Shown: positions 18,801 to 28,331 of the stretch, piece after piece
Layout of the letters: every line of letters begins with the position of its first letter
Numbering within the stretch: the first letter of the stretch is position 1
Origin: Actinomucor elegans
Lineage: Eukaryota; Mucoromycota; Mucoromycetes; Mucorales; Mucoraceae
Reading direction: 5' to 3'
DNA length: 64,000 nucleotides
NCBI GenBank assembly: GCA_026027325.1
Contig: JAMSLZ010000021.1
Coordinates: 62,001-126,000 of the forward strand
The notes under the pieces: model-generated
What the model saw: only the letters and a program-made list of their open reading frames with translations
Database searches by the model: none
Told to the model about the DNA's origin: nothing
Program-made: the position numbers and the translations under genes

Positions 18801-20954
18801 AGTCGTTTAGCAGCTCCACTTGATGAGTTACGCAGTAGTAAATCACTTGCAGCTATATGGTCTGACAAACACACGCAAGCTTTTCGCAACTTGCAAGCAG
18901 CCTTGTCGTCTGCTCTCGTGTTATCTCCTCCTGACTTTCGTTACCGTTTCCATGTCGCAACTGACGCGTCTAAAACTGGTATTGGTGGAGTCATTTACTA
19001 TATCAAAAATGATACGGTTCATTATGTGACTATGGCTTCTCGCAAGCTATCTACCTCCGAAATGAATTACAGTACAACAAAACGAGAATTACTTGCTATT
19101 GTCTACATGTTGACTAAGTATCATAAATGGTTATTTGGTATTAAATTCACTTTGCATACTGATCATAAAAGCCTTATCTTTTTACATGATCAAAGCACCC
19201 CCAACACCTTGATGCTGACTTGGTGGGACACTATTTTTTCTTTTACGTTCGATGTTGTTCATATTCCTGGAATTAAGAACATCATTCCCGATACTCTTAG
19301 TCGACTGTTTTCTGATGACGAACCCAACAGTCTGGAGGAGGGTGGAAATATTGTTAACCATCAAAACATATTTGAGAACCATAAGAAAAGATATAATACC
19401 ACGCGTTCTGAACGTAAACTGCAAATACGGTATCCTACAGATAAAAACAAGTCACGCAAAAGAATACTATCTGCTAGAAACGGGACTGAAAATAAAACAA
19501 AAGGAAATTACGCCTTTTCATCTTTCCCAACAGTTTCTACAAACTACGATGATAATACCAATACATCATCCAACCACATTGACTCATCCAATACTACATC
19601 GTTCGATAGTTACAATAAGACACCTCTTATTTCTCGCGCAATGCAATATGCTGATTATATGACACCACCTGAAAAGGATCGCGTTTCTATTATTATGAAA
19701 GCACACTTGCTTGGCCATTTTGGCGTAAATGCAATTGAGAAAACTATTCACAATGATTACAAATTACATTGGACTAATTTGCGACAAGACATTCAAAGAG
19801 TTATCAATGATTGTGAAGCTTGCCAAGCACATGGTATCTATCGAGTTGGTTATCACCCTCCTAGAAGCGTGTTGCCTGACGGTGTCTTCGATCATATCTG
19901 TATAGATCTCGGTGATTTCAATACTACATCATTTCGTGGTAATAACTTTATGTTAGTTGTAGTAGATTACTTTAGTCGATTTACAATTCTACGTGCACTC
20001 CCTGACAAGAGTAGTTACAGTGTAGCAAAAGAATTACTTCACATATGCTGTCAGTTCGGATTCCCTCGGATCATCACGCATGACAATGGTATGGAATTTG
20101 TGAATGAAGTGGTTAAACAATTTATACAAATGAGTGGCATGGATAGACGGCTTAGCTTGCCCTATACTCCTACTGGAAACAGTGTAGTAGAAAGCTATGT
20201 TGGCATCTGTAAACGTAGTATCATCAAAGCGTTAACTGCTAATGCTGTTGAACCTGAATCTTGGGATTTGTATTTAGACGTGATCCAATACTCTGTCAAT
20301 TGTCAGTATTCGCGATTGCATAAATCTCGTCCTTTTACGGTTATGTTCAATAGACAGCCTAATGACTTTATCGACTACACGGATGTAAAACCTACCATCA
20401 ATATCGAGAAATCTGATAGTAAACTCATTGATAAGAAGCTGAAATATGTCAAAGATGTCATTATTCCTTCTATTGCTAAACGCATTAAAGAGACACAATT
20501 AAACGATCATTTAAAATTCCAAAAGAATAACAAGATCATTGAAACAAAGTACCCTCTTAATTCTAAAGTTATGATCGTGAACGTACTCAAATCATCTAAA
20601 CTGCAACCCAGATGGTTAGGTCCTTTTATCATTAAAGGCTACACCAAGCATGGTAGTTACATTTTAGAAGATCTCACTGGCTCTTTATTATCTCGTGATG
20701 TACCTACGCATCAGATAAGACTGATTCAATCAGGAGATCAACGATCTGAAAGCGAACTTAACGAGAAACATTATGAGGTACAAGCAATTGTAAACCATCG
20801 ACTCTTGCCAGACGGTGAATACGAGTATTACGTGCATTGGGTTGGATACGATGACCAAGAAAAATACAATACTTGGCAGACTGTTATATCGAATATAATA
20901 AAGACTGTAAAAATAACCAGACTGATAAAACGAATTGATTTATTAAAGCATTAA
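15819..20954 (+). CDS. E1 Gag-Pol polyprotein, chromodomain interrupted by E2
   Basis: One frame encodes Gag and Pol without an internal stop. Gag occupies about the first 480 residues, with CSFHKVNTHDTANC near 389 and CHSCGAPGWTRQHRC near 439. Protease (LDTGC) is near 572, reverse transcriptase (YIDD) near 897, RNase H (ATDAS) near 1046, the integrase HHCC finger near 1295-1335, and DDE residues near 1361, 1420 and 1456. A chromodomain starts near 1651. After base 20881 the frame enters the LTR of E2 and stops at 20954, so the last ~24 residues are LTR-derived. The true C-terminus lies at 27001-27175 in matching phase. The copy was evidently intact until E2 arrived. Confidence 0.95.
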   Translation: MSSPAASIHSGEPTVSVAQANLPVLDASMEESSGSAASFVDRQVQAEESLRSMQDTINQLTIELTILAARLSSPLSGDNLDDFQAEYLQKDSVLKAVIATKALIEKSNADSVKYARAVVDPKAPIKVSSVCPNNMPYLQWVGEVHEPNAHIFIDAAACLTRFQNVMYAHRLDFDTNYERLVLSQMSQAQLTWYEVEFHQNARAAGIASPTWLMFKNEFLSRFGTTVDEDRAACARSLVDIKLAKGESLFAFIDRFNDLRRRAVDQCLPASILVDKFLHALPTEFADKVITSRLSLPKDQKSNVDVVMRLARELYNDLYKEKGLPGVSASVSSASGSSSRVSNIPSAANYVHRESDKSRHAVPSSLGVASSAMSIGKVAKRSSSTASTGKYCSFHKVNTHDTANCKAISRASSVIANQQPLAAASGSLPSSSQVPINNRTCHSCGAPGWTRQHRCNTAVRNDPNQGPTHRFGMMSIAGAASRAFGSSGAIASSSASLAPASNLSTVAPAVTPFNSEVSSSSSAVPVQEHMNIDEHAAVQAQLCKSNIFSNLPKQRSNAILLPIVVQNIRVYAYLDTGCTFSICSPRFFRSLGVGFTPSSGTVQLGHVNTQQPRIGYTSLNILYNKIQLKHKFELFDFYTEDDSAPILFGLDIMPLLNIAITGLVSTWDDHTGPALPSPIDPEDIKPNNSPFGTADERQLMQSKLKPLLAANANIDLKNTYCNLPGAIVQLETQPGKVAYRKPYPIPIAYKQSVLDQIETWKNEGVIEIAQSHTGFNSPLLCVSKKNADGIYSFKKPRVVADVRELNSILISTDKYNIPLISDIHERLSNAKIITSIDIHSCFTSFLVDPAHKSKLNFMCPFTNLQYTFRKVCFGVSFIANLVQRTLTNLFSDLPYVTIYIDDICISTNDSLAHHTDCVAEVIRRLTNANLQLSPEKIVLAQKSIHILGWSIVDGKLMPDPRKVSNVHTWPLPQTGKDIMRYLGYFNYFRSAIPGYSRLAAPLDELRSSKSLAAIWSDKHTQAFRNLQAALSSALVLSPPDFRYRFHVATDASKTGIGGVIYYIKNDTVHYVTMASRKLSTSEMNYSTTKRELLAIVYMLTKYHKWLFGIKFTLHTDHKSLIFLHDQSTPNTLMLTWWDTIFSFTFDVVHIPGIKNIIPDTLSRLFSDDEPNSLEEGGNIVNHQNIFENHKKRYNTTRSERKLQIRYPTDKNKSRKRILSARNGTENKTKGNYAFSSFPTVSTNYDDNTNTSSNHIDSSNTTSFDSYNKTPLISRAMQYADYMTPPEKDRVSIIMKAHLLGHFGVNAIEKTIHNDYKLHWTNLRQDIQRVINDCEACQAHGIYRVGYHPPRSVLPDGVFDHICIDLGDFNTTSFRGNNFMLVVVDYFSRFTILRALPDKSSYSVAKELLHICCQFGFPRIITHDNGMEFVNEVVKQFIQMSGMDRRLSLPYTPTGNSVVESYVGICKRSIIKALTANAVEPESWDLYLDVIQYSVNCQYSRLHKSRPFTVMFNRQPNDFIDYTDVKPTINIEKSDSKLIDKKLKYVKDVIIPSIAKRIKETQLNDHLKFQKNNKIIETKYPLNSKVMIVNVLKSSKLQPRWLGPFIIKGYTKHGSYILEDLTGSLLSRDVPTHQIRLIQSGDQRSESELNEKHYEVQAIVNHRLLPDGEYEYYVHWVGYDDQEKYNTWQTVISNIIKTVKITRLIKRIDLLKH

Positions 20955-21245
20955 AATGATGAGCTATTTATACAAAATTGAAGTTCGGATTTAACTTGAT
21001 ATTATAGACGATTGAGTTAGTCAAAGACTGCGCTCATGGAGTTAACAAGGATTTATAGTAATCCATTCTAGTACGACTTTATATTCGGTGATAGATAGTT
21101 TATGAAGGTTAGTTGCACTAAGCATTGATTTCCATATATATCTCTTAACCGACGTTACAAAGCTGTCAAAGCACAAGCTGAGTATAAGCATTGTCGAACA
21201 TTGACCTGATTGGTGACGGACACTGAACAAGTCATGTTTACAACA
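20882..21245 (-). repeat. LTR2, 3' LTR of E2
   Basis: 364 bp, matching 26632-26995 in length and apparently nearly identical in sequence, with TATA-like gtataaatagctc on the coding strand. Solo copies of this LTR occur at 10283, 12033, 57172 and 57956. Confidence 0.97.
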
Positions 21246-21474
21246 TTGCCCCCTTCTAGACAGTTGCTTATACTAAGAGTGTTTGCATTGTTACTAGGTG
21301 TAGTCTATAATGTGCATAAGTTAATAGGAAGTTACATACTTCGGTGCGTGTCCTTTCGCCTTGTAATGAACTGATCGTAGTTATTCCTCGATAAAAACCT
21401 TATGTAAAAAACCCGTAGGATAAAAGTGAAGGAAAAGAAGAATAACAAACAAGACTGTATAGAAAGTCTATGAT

Positions 21475-24400
21475 CTATTGTTGGTTTCTACTGCGTTTGT
21501 TCCGAGTAGCTATCTTACGTGTATTGACTGTCATAGGAGCCTTACGTTTCTTGGAAGAGGATTGCTTATGATCAGCATTGCGACGTCCCCAATATATTTC
21601 AATTGGTTTCTTTGAATCGAAGTGTGATGGAGGTTCCCATGTATCATCTTCATCGTTTGGATATCCTTTCCATTTGACTCTGTATAAATAATTACCAGGT
21701 GAACCAGAATGATCAATGACTGCTTGTATTTCAAAGTGATCTTCTTTAAGCTTTTGATATTCTTCAGTAGATATATTATCTGAGGAGATGAATATAATAT
21801 GCGATGTAGGTACATCTCTAGATAAGAGAGTACCCGCTTTATCTTTCAAGATATAGCTACCGTTCTTTGTGATTCCATGTATATAAAATGGACCGAGATT
21901 ACGCGCATCTAATTTGCTTAATCGTGTTACATTTTTAATCATAACTTTACTTCCAACAGGGAACTGCTTAGTTACAATCCTATGCGTTTTTACGAATCTG
22001 TCGTGATCACGTTCTTGCGTATCTCTTATGCGTTTAGACAATGCTGGTATAACGACTTCATTGACAAATTTGAATTTTTCATCAATCATTTTCGTGTCAG
22101 TTTCTTCTAGTTGCAATACAGGTTTAGTATTTGAGTAGTCTTCAAAGCCATTTGGTTGTCTATTGAATAACACTGTATAAGGACGAGACTTATGTAACCG
22201 TGCGTATTTACAATTCATAGCGTATTGACAATAATTCAAATAATAATCCCAGTCAGCGCCTTTACCGCGTAATTCCTTAACAATTGTACGTTTTGCCAAA
22301 CCGACATATGCTTCGTTTACCGAGTTACCCGTAGGAGAGTATGGTAATGAAAGTCTTCGATCAATGCCACTCATCTCAATCATTTTTGCTACAATATCAG
22401 CTGTGAACTCTGCACCATTATCCGAATTCAAGATCTTTGGAAAGCCAAATAACGAGAATATAGATAAAAGTTCGGCAGCGATAGTCGTACTATGTTTATC
22501 AGGTAATGCTCTAAGAACAGTAAACCTTGAATAATAGTCTACCATGACTAACATAAAGTTATTGCCGCGGGAAGAGGTGACATCAAACGTACCTAAATCC
22601 ATACACCAATGATCAAGTGGTTGATCAGGCAATACAGATTTTGGTGGGTGATAACCAACTTTGGATATGTTGAACCTATTGCATTCAGTACATTCGCCCA
22701 AGATTCGTTGAATATCTTTTCGCATGTTTGTCCAGTGAATACCATCATGGTGTAATTGGTTCTCGATGCTTTGTAAACCATAATGTCCTAAAAGGTGTGC
22801 TTTAAATACGAGATTATCACGTTCATTTTTAGGTGGTGTAATATAATCCGCAAACTTTAATGTTCGAAGAATCAGGTCTTCATCGTCATTAGAAGTTTGT
22901 TGTGGAGATATAGTAGCGCAAGTATCATTACTCTGATCAGTAAGTAATATTGGTACTGTTGAAGAAGAAGCTAAGAGAGAAGTATTATTTTTATAAATAC
23001 TAGGGCGTGACTGTTGAGCAAATTGCTTTTTGCTTTTAGCCATAGATCCCTTTTCACTATCTTTCAAGCTTTTCTTTTTGTTTGAAATGCTACCAACATC
23101 ACCAAGCGCGACTATATCGAGACAACTACCCCCCTCCAGAACATTAATCGGTTGATCCTCGTCCGTATAAAGGCGTGAGAGAGCGTCAGGAATAAGATTT
23201 TTGAATCCAGGCAGGTGAACTGTATTGAACGTATAGCCAAAAATACCCTCATACCAACCAGCCATTAAAGCATTAGGTACTTCTTGAGTCTGCAAGTAAA
23301 TGAGACTTTTATGATCAGTATGCAACGTAAAGGGAATGAGATACAGCCACTTGTGGAATTTCGCAAATGCATAAACGACAGCTAACAATTCACGTTTGGT
23401 AGTGCTATAGTTGCGTTCGGAAACACTAAGCTTTCGAGAAGCCAAGGCAACAAACTTAACTTCATTATCGATAATTTGATACAGCATAGCACCAATACCA
23501 GACACACTTGCATCTGTTGCAACATGAAATCGTTGACCGATAACTGGAGGCGAGATAACAGGAGCATTGGCCAGAGCGTATTTAAGAGCTGCAAAAGCTT
23601 GTTCGTGTTTGTTTGACCAGACTTTAGTAATATCTTTTACGTTACGTAGGTCATCTAAATCAGCAGCGAGTTTAGCAAAGAAAGGAATGGATGAACGGAA
23701 GAAGTTCATAAACCCGAGAAACTGTTGGATATGACGTCCAGTAGTCATTTTAGGCCAGCTTTCTAAGCTTGCTACTTTGCGAGGATCAGGGATCAGTTTA
23801 CCTTTTATCAACGACCATCCCAATATGTGTATGCTCTGTTGAGCGAATACGATCTTATCAGGATTCAGTACGAGATTAGCACTAGTAAGACGTTTGGTCA
23901 CTTCAGCAACGCAATCTGCATGATATGATAGCGGAGGAAATGTAGAAACAACGATGTCATCTACATACACGTTGACGTAAGGAAGATCTTCAAAGAGTGT
24001 TGTCAGATTGCGTTGGACGACCGATCCAACGAAACTTATGCCATAGCACGCTTTGATAAAGCGCATCTGCCGATTGGTATAGGGACATGTAAAGGACAGT
24101 TTCTCGCGATCTTCATCAGCAACTTTAAAACTTGTAAAGCAAGCATGAATGTCCAATATAGTGTGGATTGGAGCAGAGCCAATACGTTGATGTATTTCTG
24201 AGATGAGAGGTAGTTGTTGTCTATCATTTACAATCAGCAATTGGTTAACTAGACGAACATCACAAACCACTCTAGGTTTAGCATACGTGTAATTACCGAA
24301 TGAGTCCTTCTTTTTGACGCAAAGGATTGGACTATTCCACGATGTATGAGAAGGAGCTCTTTCAATGACACCTTCCTGTAACCATGTTTCTATTTGGTCA

Positions 24401-24543
24401 AGGACCGCAGAACGATATGCTTCAGGCAATGCGTATTGTTTTCTGTAAGCAACACTTCCAGGCTTCGTTTTGAGATGAATAATAGCACCCGGTAAATTGC
24501 AGTATGTACTTTTCATATCAATAGAAGAATTGACCTGTAACAA
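21475..24543 (-). CDS. E2 Pol: RT, RNase H, integrase, chromodomain
   Basis: From the first ATG the ORF has 1,022 residues, but the same frame is open back to the UGA at 24640-24642 and onward into gag. Reverse transcriptase carries YVDD near plus-strand position 23955, RNase H has ATDAS near 23515, and the integrase has an HHCC finger (HLLGHYGLQ ... CTECN) and DDE residues (CMDLG, SDNGAEF, GNSVNEAYVG). A chromodomain (YRVKWKGYPNDEDDTW) lies near 21640-21740, followed by a basic tail. The protease is encoded upstream of the UGA, so this product is made only by readthrough, by reinitiation, or not at all. Confidence 0.93.
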   Translation of the reverse strand: MLQVNSSIDMKSTYCNLPGAIIHLKTKPGSVAYRKQYALPEAYRSAVLDQIETWLQEGVIERAPSHTSWNSPILCVKKKDSFGNYTYAKPRVVCDVRLVNQLLIVNDRQQLPLISEIHQRIGSAPIHTILDIHACFTSFKVADEDREKLSFTCPYTNRQMRFIKACYGISFVGSVVQRNLTTLFEDLPYVNVYVDDIVVSTFPPLSYHADCVAEVTKRLTSANLVLNPDKIVFAQQSIHILGWSLIKGKLIPDPRKVASLESWPKMTTGRHIQQFLGFMNFFRSSIPFFAKLAADLDDLRNVKDITKVWSNKHEQAFAALKYALANAPVISPPVIGQRFHVATDASVSGIGAMLYQIIDNEVKFVALASRKLSVSERNYSTTKRELLAVVYAFAKFHKWLYLIPFTLHTDHKSLIYLQTQEVPNALMAGWYEGIFGYTFNTVHLPGFKNLIPDALSRLYTDEDQPINVLEGGSCLDIVALGDVGSISNKKKSLKDSEKGSMAKSKKQFAQQSRPSIYKNNTSLLASSSTVPILLTDQSNDTCATISPQQTSNDDEDLILRTLKFADYITPPKNERDNLVFKAHLLGHYGLQSIENQLHHDGIHWTNMRKDIQRILGECTECNRFNISKVGYHPPKSVLPDQPLDHWCMDLGTFDVTSSRGNNFMLVMVDYYSRFTVLRALPDKHSTTIAAELLSIFSLFGFPKILNSDNGAEFTADIVAKMIEMSGIDRRLSLPYSPTGNSVNEAYVGLAKRTIVKELRGKGADWDYYLNYCQYAMNCKYARLHKSRPYTVLFNRQPNGFEDYSNTKPVLQLEETDTKMIDEKFKFVNEVVIPALSKRIRDTQERDHDRFVKTHRIVTKQFPVGSKVMIKNVTRLSKLDARNLGPFYIHGITKNGSYILKDKAGTLLSRDVPTSHIIFISSDNISTEEYQKLKEDHFEIQAVIDHSGSPGNYLYRVKWKGYPNDEDDTWEPPSHFDSKKPIEIYWGRRNADHKQSSSKKRKAPMTVNTRKIATRNKRSRNQQ

Positions 24544-24639
24544 CTTGTTTATTTTATCAAGTAAAGGCTTTCGCTCAGTAATCGTTCCGTATGGATTATC
24601 ATTTGGTTTGACCTGATCAGGATCAATTGGGTCTGGGAG

Positions 24640-24642
24640 TCA
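24640..24642 (-). other. In-frame UGA between protease and RT of E2
   Basis: The coding strand reads ggc cat TGA ctc cca, and the frame continues as LPDPIDPDQVKPND, which aligns with LPSPIDPEDIKPNN in uninterrupted E1. It is either a nonsense mutation or a readthrough site. UGA CUC is one base from the known UGA CUA readthrough context. Confidence 0.6.
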
Positions 24643-26577
24643 ATGGCCAATTTGTTCAAAGTGTGAACTAACAAGACCAGTGATACCAATGTTCAATTGA
24701 GGTAAGATGTCAAGACCAAAGCAAATAGGAACATCTTCATGAGTAAAGAAAGGAAAAACTTCAAAAGTATGGTAAAAAGATTTTTTATTATAGAATACTT
24801 TTAGAGTGCAAGACCCTATTCTACTGATCGCATTATTGACGTGGCCAAGCTGGATTGTGCCTTCTTGCTTCACCAAAGGAATAGGTGGAACAAGTGAGTT
24901 AAAAAACTCTGGCGTAACCATAGAAAAGCTCGAACCCGAATCGATCAAACTGTAGGTAGTAATATTCTCTATAATAGCCGGTACAAAGAGAGAATTAGAA
25001 ATCTGTCTTGGTGGCAATGAAAATCTTTTGTGATACTTACAAGCTTGTGCCTGCGCGGCGACCAGAAGCGATTCTTCATCTGAAATATCCATATCATTGA
25101 TGCGTTGTGTGGCAACAGCCACAGCAGAAGAAGAAGAAGCATTGGTTGATCCAGCAGAAGAAGCAACAGAAGTATTAGTCTCGACGGTAGTGGAAACCGG
25201 AGCACGAGGAGCAGCAGAAGAAGTAGTAGTAGTAGTGCGAGAGGCAGAAGAGGAAAAACGTTCGGGCGACGTGGACATAGCTCTCATTACCAGATTACTG
25301 GCAGATTTACCAACACCATTCACTGCAGCAGATGAATCACAGCGATGTGATGGGTTCCAATTCTTAGCGCCACAACGACGGCAGTCACCAGGACCAGGCT
25401 TGGGTACACCTCCCAGTTTAGCAGCGCGACAAGAGTCCGTGCTATGCGTAGTCGATCGGTGGAAAGAACAGAACAACCCTTTCTTTTCTCTTGTACTAGA
25501 CGAAGAAGAAGGTTTTGATGCGTACTTCGAGGCAGCAGCACCATTAGGAAACGATGACGACGATGGTTCATCAGAAACCTTTGACTTTTTCGTGCCAAGA
25601 GATTCCCTTTGATCGTCACCAGTACGCTTGTTAGCACGCATAGAAGCCAAACGACTGTCCAAGTTACGAGCCACAGCGCAAACATACTCGAGATTCTGCG
25701 TCTGAGTTTCAGTTCCCATATTCATAGTATATGCCATACGTTCTTGAAATGAGTCAGGCAATCCACGCAAGAAGGTAGATATTAACAAGAACGAATCATT
25801 CAAGTCAGCACGACGACGTAACGCGTTAAAGCGGTCAATATACTGTTCAATTGTCTCGGTTGACCGTTTAGTGATGGCCATGAGCTCGTTAGCAGCAGTA
25901 GAGCGATCTACACTTGCATTCACACCAAACTTCTTCAAAAAGGCATCTTTTACAATGGACCAAGTAGCAGCAACACCAGGCACAAAGAAGGTTTCTTTCA
26001 AGAATGTTTGATGATCCTCGTTTAAGCAACAGTACTTAAGTAGGCGAGCACCATTGACGTCCAAGTCAAGACCATGACACTCTACAACGACTTCGAAGCG
26101 AGAAAGACAAGTACGCAAGTCAGTGAAGATGGTAGACTTGTTGTCAGAAACCATACCAACCCATTGGATAATAGGTAAGTCATTGGGCACAAACTCAGTA
26201 CGTAACATAGTACTCTTAGTAGGACCCAGAGAAGCAGAAGCAGGACTAGCAGCAGAGCTACCAAGGGATTCTTCCATAGCCAGAAGAGATTCCTTGAATA
26301 ACTTCAAATCCTTTTGTCGAAGAGCAAGATCACCACGAAGTTTCTTGGCAGCTTCTTCAGAGAGAACACCAGGAGTCACCAACTGGATAGTCATCTTGGC
26401 GATTTGAGCAGAGGCTTGACGGATAGCGTCCTTGATCACCTCAACGGAGTCAGATACGGATAAACCGTCATCACAGTTGTTCATCTCTACGTCTTGATCA
26501 GCAGAGGATTCAATAGCAGCAGGAGGATTAATGACAGCGTCATTAGAACCAGAAACAGTGGAGATAGGAGCAGACAT
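24640..26577 (-). CDS. E2 Gag-protease protein
   Basis: 645 residues starting 55 bp inside the 5' LTR. The N-terminal ~330 residues match the Gag of E1 in plan (VQWVG-like motif, FxxRFGV region, RFNALRRRA). FCSFHRSTTHSTDSC near 368 and CRRCGAKNWNPSHRC near 399 are the paired zinc-binding motifs. A long Ser/Thr/Ala-rich linker follows, then the aspartic protease active site LIDSGSS near 545 and a conserved GLDILPQLNIGITGL close to the C-terminus. The protein ends at the in-frame UGA, unlike E1, where Gag, protease and Pol are continuous. Confidence 0.93.
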   Translation of the reverse strand: MSAPISTVSGSNDAVINPPAAIESSADQDVEMNNCDDGLSVSDSVEVIKDAIRQASAQIAKMTIQLVTPGVLSEEAAKKLRGDLALRQKDLKLFKESLLAMEESLGSSAASPASASLGPTKSTMLRTEFVPNDLPIIQWVGMVSDNKSTIFTDLRTCLSRFEVVVECHGLDLDVNGARLLKYCCLNEDHQTFLKETFFVPGVAATWSIVKDAFLKKFGVNASVDRSTAANELMAITKRSTETIEQYIDRFNALRRRADLNDSFLLISTFLRGLPDSFQERMAYTMNMGTETQTQNLEYVCAVARNLDSRLASMRANKRTGDDQRESLGTKKSKVSDEPSSSSFPNGAAASKYASKPSSSSSTREKKGLFCSFHRSTTHSTDSCRAAKLGGVPKPGPGDCRRCGAKNWNPSHRCDSSAAVNGVGKSASNLVMRAMSTSPERFSSSASRTTTTTSSAAPRAPVSTTVETNTSVASSAGSTNASSSSAVAVATQRINDMDISDEESLLVAAQAQACKYHKRFSLPPRQISNSLFVPAIIENITTYSLIDSGSSFSMVTPEFFNSLVPPIPLVKQEGTIQLGHVNNAISRIGSCTLKVFYNKKSFYHTFEVFPFFTHEDVPICFGLDILPQLNIGITGLVSSHFEQIGH

Positions 26578-26631
26578 ATTGAGTAGTAAGTGTGTAATAA
26601 ACCAAAAAGTAGCAGATAAGGTTAAAAAAAA

Positions 26632-26995
26632 TGTTATATCGAATATAATAAAGACTGTAAAAATAACCAGACTGATAAAACGAATTGATTTATTAAAGCA
26701 TTAAAATGATGAGCTATTTATACAAAATTGAAGTTCGGATTTAACTTGATATTATAGACGATTGAGTTAGTCAAAGACTGCGCTCATGGAGTTAACAAGG
26801 ATTTATAGTAATCCATTCTAGTACGACTTTATATTCGGTGATAGATAGTTTATGAAGGTTAGTTGCACTAAGCATTGATTTCCATATATATCTCTTAACC
26901 GACGTTACAAAGCTGTCAAAGCACAAGCTGAGTATAAGCATTGTCGAACATTGACCTGATTGGTGACGGACACTGAACAAGTCATGTTTACAACA
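26632..26995 (-). repeat. LTR2, 5' LTR of E2
   Basis: 364 bp, followed on the coding strand by eight T residues. Its outer end abuts cagac and then the resumed E1 chromodomain codons. Confidence 0.97.
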
Positions 26996-27000
26996 CAGAC

Positions 27001-27175
27001 GGTTGATACCTTCGATTCGAAGAAACCTATTCAAGACTATTGGACACGTCGTCAAGCAACCATTGCAAGCACAACAGGTAGATCCCTGCCTAATACTATC
27101 AACAAGCGAAGAATACCTGCTCGTAATAAACACAGCAGATCGTTTGTACCTAAAGCATATAATACAAGATCTTGA
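27001..27175 (+). pseudogene. C-terminal end of E1 polyprotein (chromodomain remainder and tail)
   Basis: The phase matches the break at 20881 when the cagac duplication is counted once. It encodes the end of the chromodomain (FDSKKPIQDYWTRR, very similar to SSLKPIQDYWTRR in E3) and a basic tail, then a stop. It cannot be translated from its own start. About 215 bp of 3' untranslated DNA and the polypurine tract follow. Confidence 0.92.
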
Positions 27176-27389
27176 GTTGCTTAATTGCACTCTGCAAGTG
27201 TAATTGTCTTTTCCCTTATGTTACTTTTTTCCTATAATGGTTTTTTACAAGGTTTTTTATGACAGTTTACATTACACACGATCTTAACATCTAACACAAT
27301 GCTTACATCCTATCCTTTCGTTCTTATGATTATTACATCTTTAATACAAAGATACTTCTAAGGTGATGACCTCATCTGGAAGGGGGCAA

Positions 27390-27815
27390 TGTTGTATTCC
27401 ACCTACTATTTTGCATCGACATAATAGTAAGGAATCAACTGTTCATTTATGTCATACACGGACTCTATCTGATAACCCAATCAGATTAACGAGGCCTGCA
27501 TAAATACAAGCGATGTGTCATCCTTAGAACCATTAGCCAATAATCCTTACAAGAAACACGCGGCATCATACTATCGAGTAGTATCGAGTGTATCTCAAGA
27601 TAAGACCTGAATATCGAATAACGCGTGGGTTATACAATTACAACAATGCATGGTTGAAAGGCTTATTAGTGGCTGCTGGGATTGGACTCCGTTGTACGGC
27701 CATGCGTGCTGATAGATATTGAATGCTACACTATTAAGCTCTGATGAAATGTATATAAAGAAGACTTGATTTTGAATTGTGAATAAAACATTAGAATAAC
27801 TTTTACTATCAGGAT
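27390..27815 (+). repeat. LTR1, 3' LTR of E1, part A
   Basis: First 426 bp of the 3' LTR, immediately after ctggaagggggcaa. It is broken by E3 at the duplicated aggat (27811-27815). Confidence 0.96.
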
Positions 27816-28031
27816 TGAGATGTTTCCTGAGATGTTCGTAATTAGTTAGGTACGTGTTTAATTAACGAGACAGAAAACAAGAGAGAGATTTATTCTACCA
27901 CTGCCCGCCTTCTGTTATTAATAGGCTGGGTGGTGGTTACATATAGTAAATATAACTAGTCACGATTACACAAGTTAACTATTCAGGCCACTTCTATTAC
28001 TATTCTATGTAAAGTAGTTATGTCCACTACA
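27816..28031 (-). repeat. LTR3, 3' LTR of E3
   Basis: 216 bp, matching 33976-34191 closely. Between it and the end of the ORF are 300 bp of untranslated DNA with an (AT)n run at about 28239-28254. Confidence 0.97.
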
Positions 28032-28331
28032 TGGCCCCCCACCAGGTTGAAGCATATATGATGATTATTAGGTGCTGTAACCGTCTTACCCTTAAATGGT
28101 TTATATAGATGTTGAAATTGGTATCCGTTACTGCTTTTCGGTAAGATTGTTTTGTGTAGATGTACTTTTTCGTTTACGTGTGTTGTACTGCTGTTGTGCT
28201 TTCAATAAAAAACCCTATGCTTGGACCAAGCATTTCATGATATATATATATATATACAAAAAAACATAATAATGTAAAAAAATAAAAAAAATAAAAATGG
28301 GTAAAAAAGATTGCACATCTTTGTAGCATGC

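Larger units (their letters stand above)
20882..26995 (-). mobile_element. Complete Ty3/gypsy chromovirus E2, nested in E1
   Basis: 6,114 bp with two 364-bp LTRs (coding strand TGTTGTAAACATG...TCGATATAACA), flanked by the duplication cagac (20877-20881 and 26996-27000). Its polypurine tract (agaagggggcaa) adjoins the 3' LTR. Its protein resembles that of E1 throughout, so the two are related families. Confidence 0.97.

Noticed and set aside
20882..20954. Apparent novel C-terminus of the E1 polyprotein
   Set aside because: These codons are LTR2 sequence of E2 read through; the real C-terminus resumes at 27001.
25097..25612. 171-codon plus-strand frame opposite E2 gag
   Set aside because: Antisense shadow of the Ser/Thr-rich Gag linker, no motif.
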